Source: Gluconacetobacter johannae (GTDB lineage: Bacteria > Pseudomonadota > Alphaproteobacteria > Acetobacterales > Acetobacteraceae). From it: 64,000 bases of DNA. The notes below the pieces were generated by a model that did no database searches, was not told the DNA's origin, and was given only the letters and a program-made list of their open reading frames with translations. The translations under genes were made by a program, and so were the position numbers. Below, piece by piece: positions 45,709-54,810 of the stretch; the first letter of the stretch is position 1; each line of letters begins with the position of its first letter. The DNA is taken from positions 248,001 through 312,000 of the forward strand of contig NZ_JABEQH010000001.1 of the NCBI RefSeq assembly GCF_014174305.1, read 5' to 3'.

Positions 45709-46488
45709 ATGGCTTTCAGCCCGGATTTTCGAACGATGTCCCGACCCGCCGGCGCCGGTGCAGGCGCCGGGGCGATCGACCTGGGACTGCGTGCCTATAT
45801 GCTGCGCGTCTATAACTGGATGGCGTCCGGCCTGCTGCTGACCGGAATCGTGGCGTTCCTGATCGCCAACACCAGTCTGCGCGCCGCGTTCTTCAGCGAG
45901 GTGGTGACCGAAATGGGCGTCGCCGTGCGTCCGACCGGCCTGGGCCTGCTGGCGATGATCGCGCCCCTGGGGTTCGTGCTGGTGATGTCGCTGGGCGTCA
46001 ACCGCCTGTCGCGCCAGACGGTCCAGACCCTGTTCTGGCTGTTCTGCGCCGTGATGGGGGCAAGCCTGTCCAGCATTCTCATGACGTTCACCGGTGTGTC
46101 GGTGGTCCGCGTCTTCTTCGTGACGGCGGGGACGTTCGCTGCGATGTCGATCTGGGGCTATGTCACCAAGACCGACCTGACCCGGTTCGGGTCCTTCCTG
46201 CTCATGGGCCTGTTCGGCCTGGTGATCGCAGGCGTCGTCAACATGTTCCTGCACAGTGCGGGCCTGGCGTTCCTCTACAGCATCGTCGGGGTCTTCATCT
46301 TCGTCGGGCTGACCGCGTTCGACACCCAGCGCATCAAGATGAGCTACCAGCAGTTCGCCTATTACGAAGGGCCGGAAGGTGCTGCCAAGCGCGGCGTGTA
46401 TGACGCGCTGGCGCTTTATCTGAACTTCATCAACCTGTTCCAGTTCCTGCTGCAGTTCATGGGCATGCGTAGCAACCAGGACAACTGA
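45709..46488 (+). CDS. Bax inhibitor-1/YccA family membrane protein
   Basis: This 259-residue protein has seven hydrophobic segments and the BI-1 family features MLRVYNWMASGLLLTGIVAF, GLTAFDTQRIKMSYQ and LALYLNFINLFQFLLQFMG. Relatives act as calcium leak channels or interact with the FtsH protease. An Ala/Gly-rich N-terminal tail precedes the first helix. AAGGAAGGA is the ribosome-binding site. It is monocistronic, with a strong terminator at its end. Confidence 0.92.
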   Translation: MAFSPDFRTMSRPAGAGAGAGAIDLGLRAYMLRVYNWMASGLLLTGIVAFLIANTSLRAAFFSEVVTEMGVAVRPTGLGLLAMIAPLGFVLVMSLGVNRLSRQTVQTLFWLFCAVMGASLSSILMTFTGVSVVRVFFVTAGTFAAMSIWGYVTKTDLTRFGSFLLMGLFGLVIAGVVNMFLHSAGLAFLYSIVGVFIFVGLTAFDTQRIKMSYQQFAYYEGPEGAAKRGVYDALALYLNFINLFQFLLQFMGMRSNQDN

Positions 46489-46517
46489 GCCCCCGCGACA
46501 TTCACCGCGACTCAGCG

Positions 46518-46550
46518 AAAAGCCCCGCCAGACCGGCGGGGCTTTTTTTT
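46518..46550 (+). terminator. Rho-independent terminator of the BI-1-like gene
   Basis: AAAAGCCCCGCC pairs with the downstream GGCGGGGC across a short loop, followed by eight Ts (46543-46550). This is a strong, canonical terminator. Confidence 0.95.
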
Positions 46551-46658
46551 GGTCGGCGCGGCAACCTGAACAAACACAAAACAAATCTGAAAATCAGGGT
46601 CGGAAAATCGGCAAAAATAAGACTTATTCTTCGCGGGAAAGAGTTTGATGACGCGTAT

Positions 46659-46673
46659 GTGATCGGCGATCAC
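46659..46673. promoter_or_regulatory. Perfect inverted repeat near the putative cyo promoter
   Basis: GTGATC-GGC-GATCAC is a 6-3-6 palindrome about 30-45 bases before the TATAAA at 46703. Its half-sites resemble Crp-type TGTGA/TCACA but the spacing is one base too long. The position suits an activator or repressor site. Confidence 0.4.
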
Positions 46674-46902
46674 TGTGCATAATTTATTGAATTAAAACGG
46701 TTTATAAAATCTCCCTGCCTATCTTCGAAATAAACTGAAACATTGCGTGAAGTCTTGCCTGCGGGGTCGTTCCGGTCGGATAAGGCAGATAGAGAACTGT
46801 ACGAAAGGGTAACTGCGCAGAGAGACGCTTCAGACCACAAGGCGGCACTGCACCCGTTCGCGTCCAAACTGAGGGACGAGGCCGCTGTCGGGTCGGAAAT
46901 CC

Positions 46903-46916
46903 TTGATCGAGATCAT
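46903..46916. promoter_or_regulatory. FNR/Anr-like box in the cyo leader
   Basis: TTGATCGAGATCAT matches 9 of 10 fixed positions of TTGAT-N4-ATCAA. It is about 230 bases before cyoA. In enteric bacteria FNR represses cyo when oxygen is low, so the site is plausible, but it is only a pattern match. Confidence 0.4.
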
Positions 46917-47144
46917 GGCCGAAAGGCAGAAGGATACTCATGACGGGACCGAACCGACGGAGACCTCATATTCCAATATGATGGGTGGACGAAGGCTGGA
47001 TGTCACTTGATGTGAGGCACTGCGGGATGGCGGGGCCGGGACTCCGGTCCCGTAACGTACATGAAGCGTGACCGTGATTGTTTTGAGCCCGTGGACGAAG
47101 CGAGCATGTGAGCAAGGGTGATGTCGAAACCAACGAGGCGTGAG

Positions 47145-48068
47145 ATGAAGAAAAAAATCTTGCCAAGATTATCGAATTTATTGTGTTTATCCTCAGCGTT
47201 CCTCTTGGCGGGATGTGACTGGGATACCCTCAACCCCAAGGGCGTGATCGGCATTCAGGAAAAGAGCCTGATCCTGACCGCGACCTATGCGATGCTGCTG
47301 GTCGTCGTGCCGGTCATCGTCCTGACGCTGCTGTTCGCATGGCAGTACCGGCAGTCGAACACGAACGCCGAATACCTGCCGAAATGGTCGCATTCGAACA
47401 AGATCGAGGTCGTGATCTGGGTCGTTCCCAGCCTCATCATCCTGTTTCTGGCGGTCCTGACCTACCAGACCTGCATTTCGCTGGATCCGTATCGCCCGCT
47501 CGACGAAGAGGCGAACGTGAAGCCCATCCACGTCGATGTCGTGGCCCTCGACTGGAAATGGCTGTTTGTCTACCCCGACGAGGGGATCGCCACCGTCAAC
47601 CAGATCGCCTTCCCGGTGAATACGCCGGTCGAATTCCGGATCACCTCTGATTCGGTCATGAACTCGTTCTTCATCCCGCAGCTGGGCTCGATGGTCTATG
47701 CCATGGCGGGCATGCAGACGCAGATCCACCTGAGCGCGAACGAAGTCGGAAACTACGCCGGCGAGTCCGCGAACTTCAGCGGCCGCGGCTTCTCCGACAT
47801 GCGTTTCCGGGCGCTGGCGATGAGCAACGACGATTACGCCGCCTGGGTTCAGAAGGTGAAGGCCTCGTCCGAACAGCTCGACAGCTCCAACTATCCGAAG
47901 CTGGCCGCGCCGAGCGAGGCGAACCCGGTCGAATATTTCTCGCATGCCGAACCGGGCCTCTTTGACGGGATCGTTGCCAAGTACAACAACGGCATGGTCA
48001 TGGATAAGAGCACCGGCAAGATGTTGCATGTGCAGTCCGCGATGTCCGACATGAACATGAAGGAATAG
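47145..48068 (+). CDS. cyoA: Cytochrome bo3/ba3-type ubiquinol oxidase subunit II
   Basis: CyoA is the lipoprotein subunit of the haem-copper quinol oxidase. The lipobox LLAGC (Cys24) ends the signal peptide, two membrane helices follow, and then a periplasmic cupredoxin domain ([39 protein letters not shown]). It has no CuA-binding cysteine pair, as expected for a quinol oxidase. The ATG at 47145 follows GAGG with 6-base spacing. In acetic acid bacteria the homologous enzyme is known as cytochrome a1 or o depending on haem. Confidence 0.96.
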   Translation: MKKKILPRLSNLLCLSSAFLLAGCDWDTLNPKGVIGIQEKSLILTATYAMLLVVVPVIVLTLLFAWQYRQSNTNAEYLPKWSHSNKIEVVIWVVPSLIILFLAVLTYQTCISLDPYRPLDEEANVKPIHVDVVALDWKWLFVYPDEGIATVNQIAFPVNTPVEFRITSDSVMNSFFIPQLGSMVYAMAGMQTQIHLSANEVGNYAGESANFSGRGFSDMRFRALAMSNDDYAAWVQKVKASSEQLDSSNYPKLAAPSEANPVEYFSHAEPGLFDGIVAKYNNGMVMDKSTGKMLHVQSAMSDMNMKE

Positions 48069-48073
48069 GACAG

Positions 48074-50068
48074 ATGTTAGGAAAATTAAGCTGGTCGGAC
48101 ATCCCGTTTGATGTGCCGATTCTTGTTGGAACATTCGCTGGCGCCGCGATCGCGGGCCTGGCGGTGTTCGGCCTCATCACCTATTACGGCAAGTGGGGCT
48201 ACCTCTGGAAAGAGTGGCTGACCTCGGTCGACCACAAGCGTCTGGGCGTGATGTATATCGTCCTGGCGCTGGTGGCCCTGTTCCGTGGCTTCGCGGACGC
48301 CATCATGATGCGCTCGCAGCTCGCGCTGGCCTATGCCGGCAACCCGGGCTACCTGCCGCCGCATCACTACGACCAGATCTTCTCCGCCCATGGCACCATC
48401 ATGATCTTCTTCATGGCGATGGCGTTCATGACGGGGCTTTGGAACGTGATCGTCCCGCTGCAGATCGGTGCGCGCGACGTGGCCTTTCCGTTCCTGAACT
48501 CGCTCAGCTTCTGGATGACCACGGTCAGTTTCGTGCTCATCAACATCTCGCTGTTCATCGGTGAGTTCTCGCAGTGCGGCTGGCTGGCCTATCCCCCGCT
48601 GTCGGAATCGCAGTTCAGCCCTGGTGTCGGTGTCGACTACTATATCTGGGCCGTCCAGCTGTCGGGCGTGGGCACCCTGCTGACCGCCGTGAACTTCTTC
48701 ACCACCATCGTGAAGATGCGCGCGCCGGGCATGACCTTCATGAAGATGCCGGTCTTCACCTGGACCGTCCTGTGCTCCGCCGTGCTGGTGATGGTGGCGT
48801 TCCCCATCCTGACGGTGGCGCTGGGCCTGCTGGGTCTCGACCGCTATCTGGGCATGCACTTCTTCACCAATGATGGCGGCGGCAACCAGATGCTCTATCT
48901 GAGCCTGATCTGGGCCTGGGGCCATCCGGAAGTCTACATCCTGGTCCTGCCTGCCTTCGGTGCGTTCTCCGAAGTCACGCAGACGTTCTCGCGCAAGCCG
49001 CTGTTCGGCTACAACACCATGGTCTACGCGACCTGCTCGATCATGGTGCTGTCGCTGATCGTGTGGGCTCACCACTTCTTCACCATGGGCGCCGGCCCGA
49101 ACGTCAATGCGTTCTTCGGCATCATGACGATGGTCATCGCGATCCCGACGGGCGTGAAGATCTTCAACTGGCTGTTCACCATGTACAAGGGCCGCGTCGA
49201 GTACCACGCGATCATGTACTGGGTGGTCGGCTTCATGATTACCTTCTCGATCGGTGGAATGACCGGCGTGATGCTCGCCATCCCGGCCGCCGATTTCGTC
49301 CTGCACAACAGCCTGTTCGTCATCGCCCACTTCCACAACGTCATCATCGGCGGTGTGTATTTCGGCTATGTCGCCGCCATGAACTTCTGGTTCCCGAAGG
49401 CTTTCGGCTTCAAGCTGAACGAAGCCTGGGGCAAGCGGGCGTTCTGGTTCTGGTTCGTTGGCTTCTACTTCGCGTTCATGCCGCTCTATGTCCTGGGCTT
49501 CATGGGCATGACCCGTCGCATGAACCACTACGACAACCCGGACTGGTATCCGTGGATGCTGGTTGCCGCCTTCGGCGCCACGCTGATCGCATGTGGTGTG
49601 GTCTGCCAGCTGACGCAGCTGTATGTGTCCATTCGTGACCGCAACCTGGCGGAAAACCGCGACCTGACGGGCGATCCGTGGAATGCGCGCACGCTGGAAT
49701 GGTCGACCTCGTCCCCGCCGCCGTTCTACAACTTCGCCGTCGTCCCGACGGTGCATGACCTCGATGCCTTCGCCCACGACAAGGAAGCCGGCATTGATAC
49801 GCGTGCGGCCGGTTCGGACTACCAGGCGATCCACATGCCGAAGAACACGTCGGCTGGCTTCTTCATCGGTATGTTCAGCCTGGTCCTCGGCTTTGCCGCG
49901 ATCTGGTATATCTGGTGGCTGGCGGCTCTCGGCCTGATCGGCGTCATCGCGACGGTGATCGCGCGGAGCAGCGACAACGATATCGACTACTATGTGCCGG
50001 TGTCGGAAGTTGCCCGTATCGAGAACGAGCATACTCGTAACCTCATGGCAGCACAGGCGGCGGAATAA
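48074..50068 (+). CDS. cyoB: Ubiquinol oxidase subunit I
   Basis: CyoB is the catalytic subunit with low-spin haem and the haem-copper centre where oxygen is reduced and protons are pumped. The 664-residue protein has 15 helices. [17 protein letters not shown] contains the CuB His and cross-linked Tyr, [11 protein letters not shown] holds the CuB His-His pair, and [14 protein letters not shown] carries the haem ligands. It lies 5 bases after cyoA and overlaps cyoC by one base (TAATG). Confidence 0.98.
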   Translation: MLGKLSWSDIPFDVPILVGTFAGAAIAGLAVFGLITYYGKWGYLWKEWLTSVDHKRLGVMYIVLALVALFRGFADAIMMRSQLALAYAGNPGYLPPHHYDQIFSAHGTIMIFFMAMAFMTGLWNVIVPLQIGARDVAFPFLNSLSFWMTTVSFVLINISLFIGEFSQCGWLAYPPLSESQFSPGVGVDYYIWAVQLSGVGTLLTAVNFFTTIVKMRAPGMTFMKMPVFTWTVLCSAVLVMVAFPILTVALGLLGLDRYLGMHFFTNDGGGNQMLYLSLIWAWGHPEVYILVLPAFGAFSEVTQTFSRKPLFGYNTMVYATCSIMVLSLIVWAHHFFTMGAGPNVNAFFGIMTMVIAIPTGVKIFNWLFTMYKGRVEYHAIMYWVVGFMITFSIGGMTGVMLAIPAADFVLHNSLFVIAHFHNVIIGGVYFGYVAAMNFWFPKAFGFKLNEAWGKRAFWFWFVGFYFAFMPLYVLGFMGMTRRMNHYDNPDWYPWMLVAAFGATLIACGVVCQLTQLYVSIRDRNLAENRDLTGDPWNARTLEWSTSSPPPFYNFAVVPTVHDLDAFAHDKEAGIDTRAAGSDYQAIHMPKNTSAGFFIGMFSLVLGFAAIWYIWWLAALGLIGVIATVIARSSDNDIDYYVPVSEVARIENEHTRNLMAAQAAE

Positions 50069-50673
50069 TGGCGCACGATATGACAGCTGATGCGGCCCAC
50101 GCCCACGACGAACACCATGAATCCCCCGTGGTGTTCGGGTTCTGGCTGTATCTGATGACGGACTGCCTCATCTTCGGAACGCTGTTCGCAGTGTTCGCGG
50201 TGATGCGGAACCAGTTTGCCGGTGGTCCCACCGGCAAGGAGATCTTCGACCTTTCGGGCGTCGGAGTTGAAACCGCGATCCTGCTGCTCAGCTCGATCAC
50301 CTATGGTTTCGGCATGATCTCGGCCCACCAGAACAAGGTGGGCACGATGCGGACGTGGCTGGCCGTCACGTTCCTCCTCGGCCTGGGCTTCCTGTTCATG
50401 GAAATCCGTGAGTTCTCTCACATGGTCGCCGAGGGCAACGGCCCGGATCGCAGCGCCTTCCTGTCGGCGTTCTTCACGCTGGTGGGCACGCACGGCCTGC
50501 ACGTTACGTGCGGCCTTCTGTGGATGGCGGTCGTGATGGTCCAGTCCATGGGCAAGACGGTCCTGTCCGAGAGGATGATAAACAAGCTCACCTGCCTGAG
50601 CCTGTTCTGGCACTTCCTGGACATCGTCTGGATCTGTGTCTTCACCTTTGTCTATCTGATGAGTGTGATCTGA
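50068..50673 (+). CDS. cyoC: Ubiquinol oxidase subunit III
   Basis: CyoC is the 201-residue, five-helix subunit that stabilises the oxidase. FGFWLYLMTDCLIFGTLFA and ILLLSSITYGFGM, then GTHGLHVTCGLLWMAVVMVQ, are family blocks. The N-terminus is His-rich (AHDEHHES). It is translationally coupled to cyoB and cyoD by one-base overlaps. Confidence 0.97.
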   Translation: MAHDMTADAAHAHDEHHESPVVFGFWLYLMTDCLIFGTLFAVFAVMRNQFAGGPTGKEIFDLSGVGVETAILLLSSITYGFGMISAHQNKVGTMRTWLAVTFLLGLGFLFMEIREFSHMVAEGNGPDRSAFLSAFFTLVGTHGLHVTCGLLWMAVVMVQSMGKTVLSERMINKLTCLSLFWHFLDIVWICVFTFVYLMSVI

Positions 50674-51005
50674 TGGCTGATGCACATACAGCCCATTCGG
50701 GCGAGAGCCACGGAAGCGTAGGGTCTTACCTTACCGGGTTCGTGATTGCCGTTCTGCTGACGGTGGCGGCATTCGGGCTGGTCATGGCCCACAGCTTCTC
50801 TCCGGCCGGCACCGCGATCGCGATCGCGGTCCTGGCTGCCGTGCAGGTCGTCGTTCATCTGGTGTTCTTCCTGCACATGAACGGATCGTCCGAGCAGCGC
50901 TGGAACAACATGGCCTTCATCTTCACGGTCTTGGCCGTCGCGATCCTGATTGCCGGCACGGTGTTCATCATGCATGACACCGCGATCAACATGATGTCGC
51001 GTTGA
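50673..51005 (+). CDS. cyoD: Ubiquinol oxidase subunit IV
   Basis: CyoD is the small (110-residue) three-helix subunit that helps assemble the CuB site. GSYLTGFVIAVLLTVAAFGL, AVQVVVHLVFFLHMN and NNMAFIFTVLAVAIL are the membrane segments and match the family. It starts in a TGATG overlap with cyoC and closes the operon before two hairpins. No haem-O synthase gene (cyoE) follows, so it must be elsewhere. Confidence 0.96.
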   Translation: MADAHTAHSGESHGSVGSYLTGFVIAVLLTVAAFGLVMAHSFSPAGTAIAIAVLAAVQVVVHLVFFLHMNGSSEQRWNNMAFIFTVLAVAILIAGTVFIMHDTAINMMSR

Positions 51006-51013
51006 TCCTCATG

Positions 51014-51043
51014 GGGCCTGTGGTTGCGACCACAGGCCCATTT
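51014..51043 (+). terminator. First hairpin after cyoD
   Basis: A 10-bp stem (51014-51023 with 51030-51039) closes a TTGCGA loop and is followed by ATTTG, 8 bases after the cyoD stop. The weak T-run suggests partial termination. Confidence 0.6.
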
Positions 51044-51079
51044 GTCCGGGGCATTGCGGCGCCTCGGATACGGGATACG

Positions 51080-51117
51080 AAAAAAGGCCGGTGAGGATCA
51101 TCCTCACCGGCCTTTTT
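51080..51117. terminator. Bidirectional terminator between cyoD and fdxA
   Basis: GGCCGGTGAGGAT pairs with its complement downstream, with six As before and five Ts after. It can terminate cyoABCD on the plus strand and fdxA on the minus strand. Confidence 0.9.
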
Positions 51118-51192
51118 CATGTTTCTATCCCAGGCCCCAAACGGGGGCTGATCGGCGGGTAGATGACCCGCCGGTCGGAATGCGGTGTCGCC

Positions 51193-51525
51193 TCAGTCCT
51201 TATGCGGCTCGGCCGACAGCAGATCCTTCTTGTTGGGCTTGTCCTTCCATTCCTCGGCGTCGGCCGGGGGCGTGCCCTTGCGAATGATGTTGGGCCATTT
51301 GGCGGCATAACTGGCGTTGATCTCGGCCCAGGCCGCGGCACGGTCGTCGCTGTCGGGAACGATGGCTTCCGCCGGACATTCGGGCTCGCACACGCCGCAA
51401 TCAATGCACTCGTCGGGATTGATGACGAGGAAATTGTCGCCGGCGTAGAAGCAGTCGACCGGGCACACCTCGACACAGTCCATGAATTTGCAGCGGATGC
51501 AGTTTTCGGTGACCACGTAGGTCAT
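51193..51525 (-). CDS. fdxA: Seven-iron ferredoxin FdxA
   Basis: FdxA is a small electron carrier with one [3Fe-4S] and one [4Fe-4S] cluster. The cysteine pattern [17 protein letters not shown], then [12 protein letters not shown], is diagnostic, and the C-terminal 50 residues form the usual FdxA extension. The length is 110 residues. It lies downstream of the S4 gene and helicase on the same strand, a conserved alphaproteobacterial order, but the carD gene that often follows is not here. Confidence 0.95.
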   Translation of the reverse strand: MTYVVTENCIRCKFMDCVEVCPVDCFYAGDNFLVINPDECIDCGVCEPECPAEAIVPDSDDRAAAWAEINASYAAKWPNIIRKGTPPADAEEWKDKPNKKDLLSAEPHKD

Positions 51526-51682
51526 CGTTCGTCTCCGATCATCTGGAGGCTGGCATGAGGTTGCCAGCCTTGGGGGCCTGCGAGGGGCCGGCCATGCTGG
51601 TCCTCGCCTACAATGCGCGCAGATATGAAAGTCTTTTGACGTCGTGGCAAGTCAAAGACCGCGCACCACCGACGCGGTCTTT

Positions 51683-52012
51683 CTATCCGGCCGCAAATGA
51701 TGGCGATGACGCCTGTTCCGGGAAGATGTCGTATAGCAGCCGGGCGGCGGTGGCCGGGCCGCGCCGGGACGCCAGGGCCACAATCCGCAGGACCATGACG
51801 CCCTGTCCGCCGGGGGCGGGCAAGGTCAGAATATCCCCCGGCCGCACCAGGGCATGGGCCTTCTCGGTGCGCTGGCGATTGATCCTTACCGCTCCGGCCT
51901 GGGCGATGCGGGCGCAATCGGGGCGGCTGCGGGCGAAACGCGCGCACCACAACCATAGATCCAGCCTCTGCGCCTCCTGGGGGGCGGCGTCCCCGTGTGC
52001 TTCGCGCCTCAC
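51683..52012 (-). CDS. S4-domain RNA-binding protein (Hsp15-like)
   Basis: This 109-residue protein has an S4 RNA-binding domain: RLDLWLWCARFARSRPDCAR, GAVRINRQRTEKAHALVRPGD. Its E. coli relative Hsp15 rescues stalled 50S subunits; that role is inferred, not shown. The start is a GTG at 52012 overlapping the helicase stop (GTGA), so translation is coupled. The C-terminal 40 residues are Arg/Ala-rich. Confidence 0.9.
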   Translation of the reverse strand: MRREAHGDAAPQEAQRLDLWLWCARFARSRPDCARIAQAGAVRINRQRTEKAHALVRPGDILTLPAPGGQGVMVLRIVALASRRGPATAARLLYDIFPEQASSPSFAAG

Positions 52013-54666
52013 GACGACTGACGCTTCTTCAGGGTCGCAAGGACGGCGAACGGGCCATCGGGGATGGGGGGGGCGCGTCGTCCGCTGGTCGCCCTGGGCC
52101 GGGCGACGATCGCCACCGGTATCACCTCGTCGGCCATCTCGGGTGCCCTCGCCGGGGCGGCAGACGCACGATTCTGGTGACGCTGGCGCCGCCGGGCCTC
52201 GGGGGTCGCGGCCAGCATCGGGGGGGCCGCCGGTCCATATTCGCACGCCTTCAGCGGACGGGCGGCACGGACGGGGACGTCAAGCGCCTTCAGGATGGCG
52301 GCCACGGCTTCGGGCCGGACGCCCAGGCGCGACGGCAGGCCGTCGGGCAGGGGAACCGGGCCGTTGCGTGCGCGCCAACGCAGTTCCGCCGACAATTTTT
52401 CCGCGATGTCCAGGCGCAGCCGTACCGGGCCGGCCACGATCCAGCCCATGCGGGTCAGCATCGGGTCCCGATGGGTGTCTACCGGCACGGACACCGCGCC
52501 GACGGGCGGCAGGTCGGGAAGGGGTCGCCCCGCCCGTGCGGCCATCAGCACGGCGCGCAGTCGCATGGCGGCGGGGCGCAGCAGGCCGGGCATCAGGATC
52601 GCATGACGCCCCACCCGGATGCCCAGCGGCTTCAGCCGCCCACGCAGCACGGGGGCCACGGGGTCGCCGCCGATCGCCACCCCGCCCTGTTCCATCAGGC
52701 GATGCACGATGCCGCGCAGTGCCGGATCGTGCTCGACCGCGGCACGGGCGGCAAACAGTGGGGCCATGATGTCCTGGACCTGCCGATCCAGCCACGCGGC
52801 CAGGCGGGCGCGGATCCTTTCGCGCTGCGCGCCGTCGAGGAAGGCATTGTCCAGCACGTCGATCCGCGGGCGCAGCAGGTCGTCGCTGCCGCGCAACCGG
52901 GCGATCGGCGCGGCGTCCCACAGCAGGCATCGCCCGTCGGGCGAGATATCGAATGCGTCGTCCCCGGCCGTGGTCAGGCTGTGCACGCGACGGGGGATTT
53001 CCGCGCGCAGCGCCCGCCGCGCGGCGCGCAGCAGCAGGCGCCGATCGGGATGGTCGTATTCCGGGTCGGGCGCCAGATCCAGCCCGGCCACCCGGCCGAC
53101 CGGATGGCCCTCGACCACGACCTCGCCCTGGGTGGTGACGGCGGACAGCAGGTCGTCGCCGCCCGAGGATTCGTCCAGCCGCCGTATCAGCGAGGCAGCG
53201 CGACGGTCGACGAAACGGGCCGTCAGCCGTTCGTGCAGCGCATCCGACAACTGGTCCTCGACATCCCGGGCGCGGGCCTGCCAGTGCTCGGCATTGCGGA
53301 CCCAGTCCCGGCGTGCCGCGATATAGGAACAGACGCGGATCCCCGACAGGCGGTGCATCAGCGAATCGATATCGCCGTCGGGGCGGGCGAACGCCGCGAT
53401 CTGGGATTCCATCCAGGCCGCGGGAACATGGCCGTCGCGGATGACATGGGTGAAGATGCGCGCGCACAGGCGGGTATGGGTTTCATCCCCCAGCTTCCTG
53501 AAATCGGGGATCTGGCAGGCTTCCCATAACAGCCGGGTGGCGCCGGAGGAGCGCGTCAGGCTCCGGATATCGGGGATTGCGGACAGGCTGGACAATGTCA
53601 GCAAGTCCGACGCCTCGTTGCCGGCGGTCAGCCCGTACGTCGGCGGGGGGCGGTTCAGGCTGGCCAGAAGGGCCTCGGGACTGGTGAAATCAAGCGCGCT
53701 GCTGCGCCAGAACAGGCGCTCGATCGGGTCGAACCGATGGGTTTCCACCGCCTCGGTCACCTCGTCGGGCAAGGCGGGGCAGGTGCCGGTCGTGCCGAAT
53801 GTGCCGTCGCGCATGCCGCGCCCGGCGCGCCCGGCGATCTGGGCGATTTCGGCCGATGTCAGGGGCCGCGCCCGCGATCCATCGAATTTCGACAGGCCGG
53901 CGAAGGCGACATGGTTGACGTCCATGTTCAGGCCCATGCCGATGGCGTCGGTGGCGACCAGATAATCGACCTCGCGGTCCTGATAGAGGGCGACCTGCGC
54001 GTTGCGCGTGCGGGGCGACAACTGTCCCATGACCACGGCGCATCCGCCCCGGCGCCTGCGGATCAGTTCGGCGATGGCATAGACCTCGGTCGCCGAAAAC
54101 GCGACGATCGCCGAGCGGGGGGGCAGGCGCGTCAGCTTGCTTGCCCCGATGTGGGCCAACTGGGAGAGCCTGGGGCGGCTTTCGATTTCCACCCCCGGGA
54201 CCAGGCGGCGCAGCAGCGGGCGGATGGTCTCGGCGCCCAGGAACATCGTCTCGACCAGGCCGCGCGCGTGCAGTAGGCGGTCGGTGAACACATGTCCGCG
54301 ATCGGGGTCGGCGCAAAGCTGGATTTCATCCACCGCGACGAATTCCGCCAGCCGGTCCAGGGGCATGGCCTCGACGGTACAGGAAAACCAGCGCGCGCCG
54401 GGCGGGATGATCTTTTCCTCGCCGGTAATCAGGGCGACGGCGCCGGCGCCCTTGGCGGCCACCATCCGTTCGTAATTCTCGCGGGCCAGCAGGCGCAGGG
54501 GGAAACCGATGACGCCGCTGGAATGGGCCAGCAGCCGCTCGATCGCCAGGTGGGTCTTGCCGGTATTGGTGGGGCCGAGAACCGCCCTGACGCGCGAGGC
54601 GACAGCAGGGTCGGAGGCGCGGCGCGCGGCGCGAAGGGGGCCTGCCCCCGTGGGTACACCCGTCAT
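52009..54666 (-). CDS. Suv3-like DEAD/DEAH-family RNA helicase
   Basis: This 885-residue ATPase resembles the mitochondrial RNA helicase Suv3 and its alphaproteobacterial relatives. The Walker A is GPTNTGKTHLAIERLL near residue 35, the DEIQ box is in FVAVDEIQLCADPDRGHVFT near 115, and IVAFSATEVYAIAEL and QIAGRAGRGMRDG are motor motifs III and VI. It has a long C-terminal part without named domains and ends in a basic tail. The frame stays open 1.4 kb upstream of 54666 through the antisense of the aminopeptidase; that part is not coding. It is the first gene of a helicase-S4-fdxA series. Confidence 0.9.
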   Translation of the reverse strand: MTGVPTGAGPLRAARRASDPAVASRVRAVLGPTNTGKTHLAIERLLAHSSGVIGFPLRLLARENYERMVAAKGAGAVALITGEEKIIPPGARWFSCTVEAMPLDRLAEFVAVDEIQLCADPDRGHVFTDRLLHARGLVETMFLGAETIRPLLRRLVPGVEIESRPRLSQLAHIGASKLTRLPPRSAIVAFSATEVYAIAELIRRRRGGCAVVMGQLSPRTRNAQVALYQDREVDYLVATDAIGMGLNMDVNHVAFAGLSKFDGSRARPLTSAEIAQIAGRAGRGMRDGTFGTTGTCPALPDEVTEAVETHRFDPIERLFWRSSALDFTSPEALLASLNRPPPTYGLTAGNEASDLLTLSSLSAIPDIRSLTRSSGATRLLWEACQIPDFRKLGDETHTRLCARIFTHVIRDGHVPAAWMESQIAAFARPDGDIDSLMHRLSGIRVCSYIAARRDWVRNAEHWQARARDVEDQLSDALHERLTARFVDRRAASLIRRLDESSGGDDLLSAVTTQGEVVVEGHPVGRVAGLDLAPDPEYDHPDRRLLLRAARRALRAEIPRRVHSLTTAGDDAFDISPDGRCLLWDAAPIARLRGSDDLLRPRIDVLDNAFLDGAQRERIRARLAAWLDRQVQDIMAPLFAARAAVEHDPALRGIVHRLMEQGGVAIGGDPVAPVLRGRLKPLGIRVGRHAILMPGLLRPAAMRLRAVLMAARAGRPLPDLPPVGAVSVPVDTHRDPMLTRMGWIVAGPVRLRLDIAEKLSAELRWRARNGPVPLPDGLPSRLGVRPEAVAAILKALDVPVRAARPLKACEYGPAAPPMLAATPEARRRQRHQNRASAAPARAPEMADEVIPVAIVARPRATSGRRAPPIPDGPFAVLATLKKRQSS

Positions 54667-54810
54667 GTCCGTATGCTCAGATGACGCCGGGCGGAATGCA
54701 AGCAAAACCCGTGCGATTCCGTGGAATTGCCATCCCGGATGGTTGCGCCCGCGCCCGCATGGACGCAGGCTGCGCCCAAACGATGTCCAACAGGGTCGCG
54801 GAGGTTTGTC

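Larger units (their letters stand above)
46551..47144 (+). other. Long non-coding leader upstream of cyoABCD
   Basis: These 594 bases hold no credible gene. The first 190 bases are much more AT-rich than the surroundings and contain a perfect inverted repeat (46659-46673) and a TATAAA (46703-46708) that could be the -10 of the cyo promoter. Farther down are an FNR-like box (46903-46916) and a small hairpin (47037-47042 with 47047-47052). If transcription starts near 46715, the cyoA leader is about 430 bases long. I see no known riboswitch pattern. Confidence 0.6.

Noticed and set aside
46702..47254. Short frames in the cyo leader
   Set aside because: They lack ribosome-binding sites and conserved features, and overlap one another on both strands. 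I treat the region as regulatory.
48086..50032. A 648-codon open frame antisense to cyoB
   Set aside because: Its composition (rich in His, Arg, Asp, Glu) is the typical mirror of a membrane protein in GC-rich DNA, and cyoB is unambiguous.
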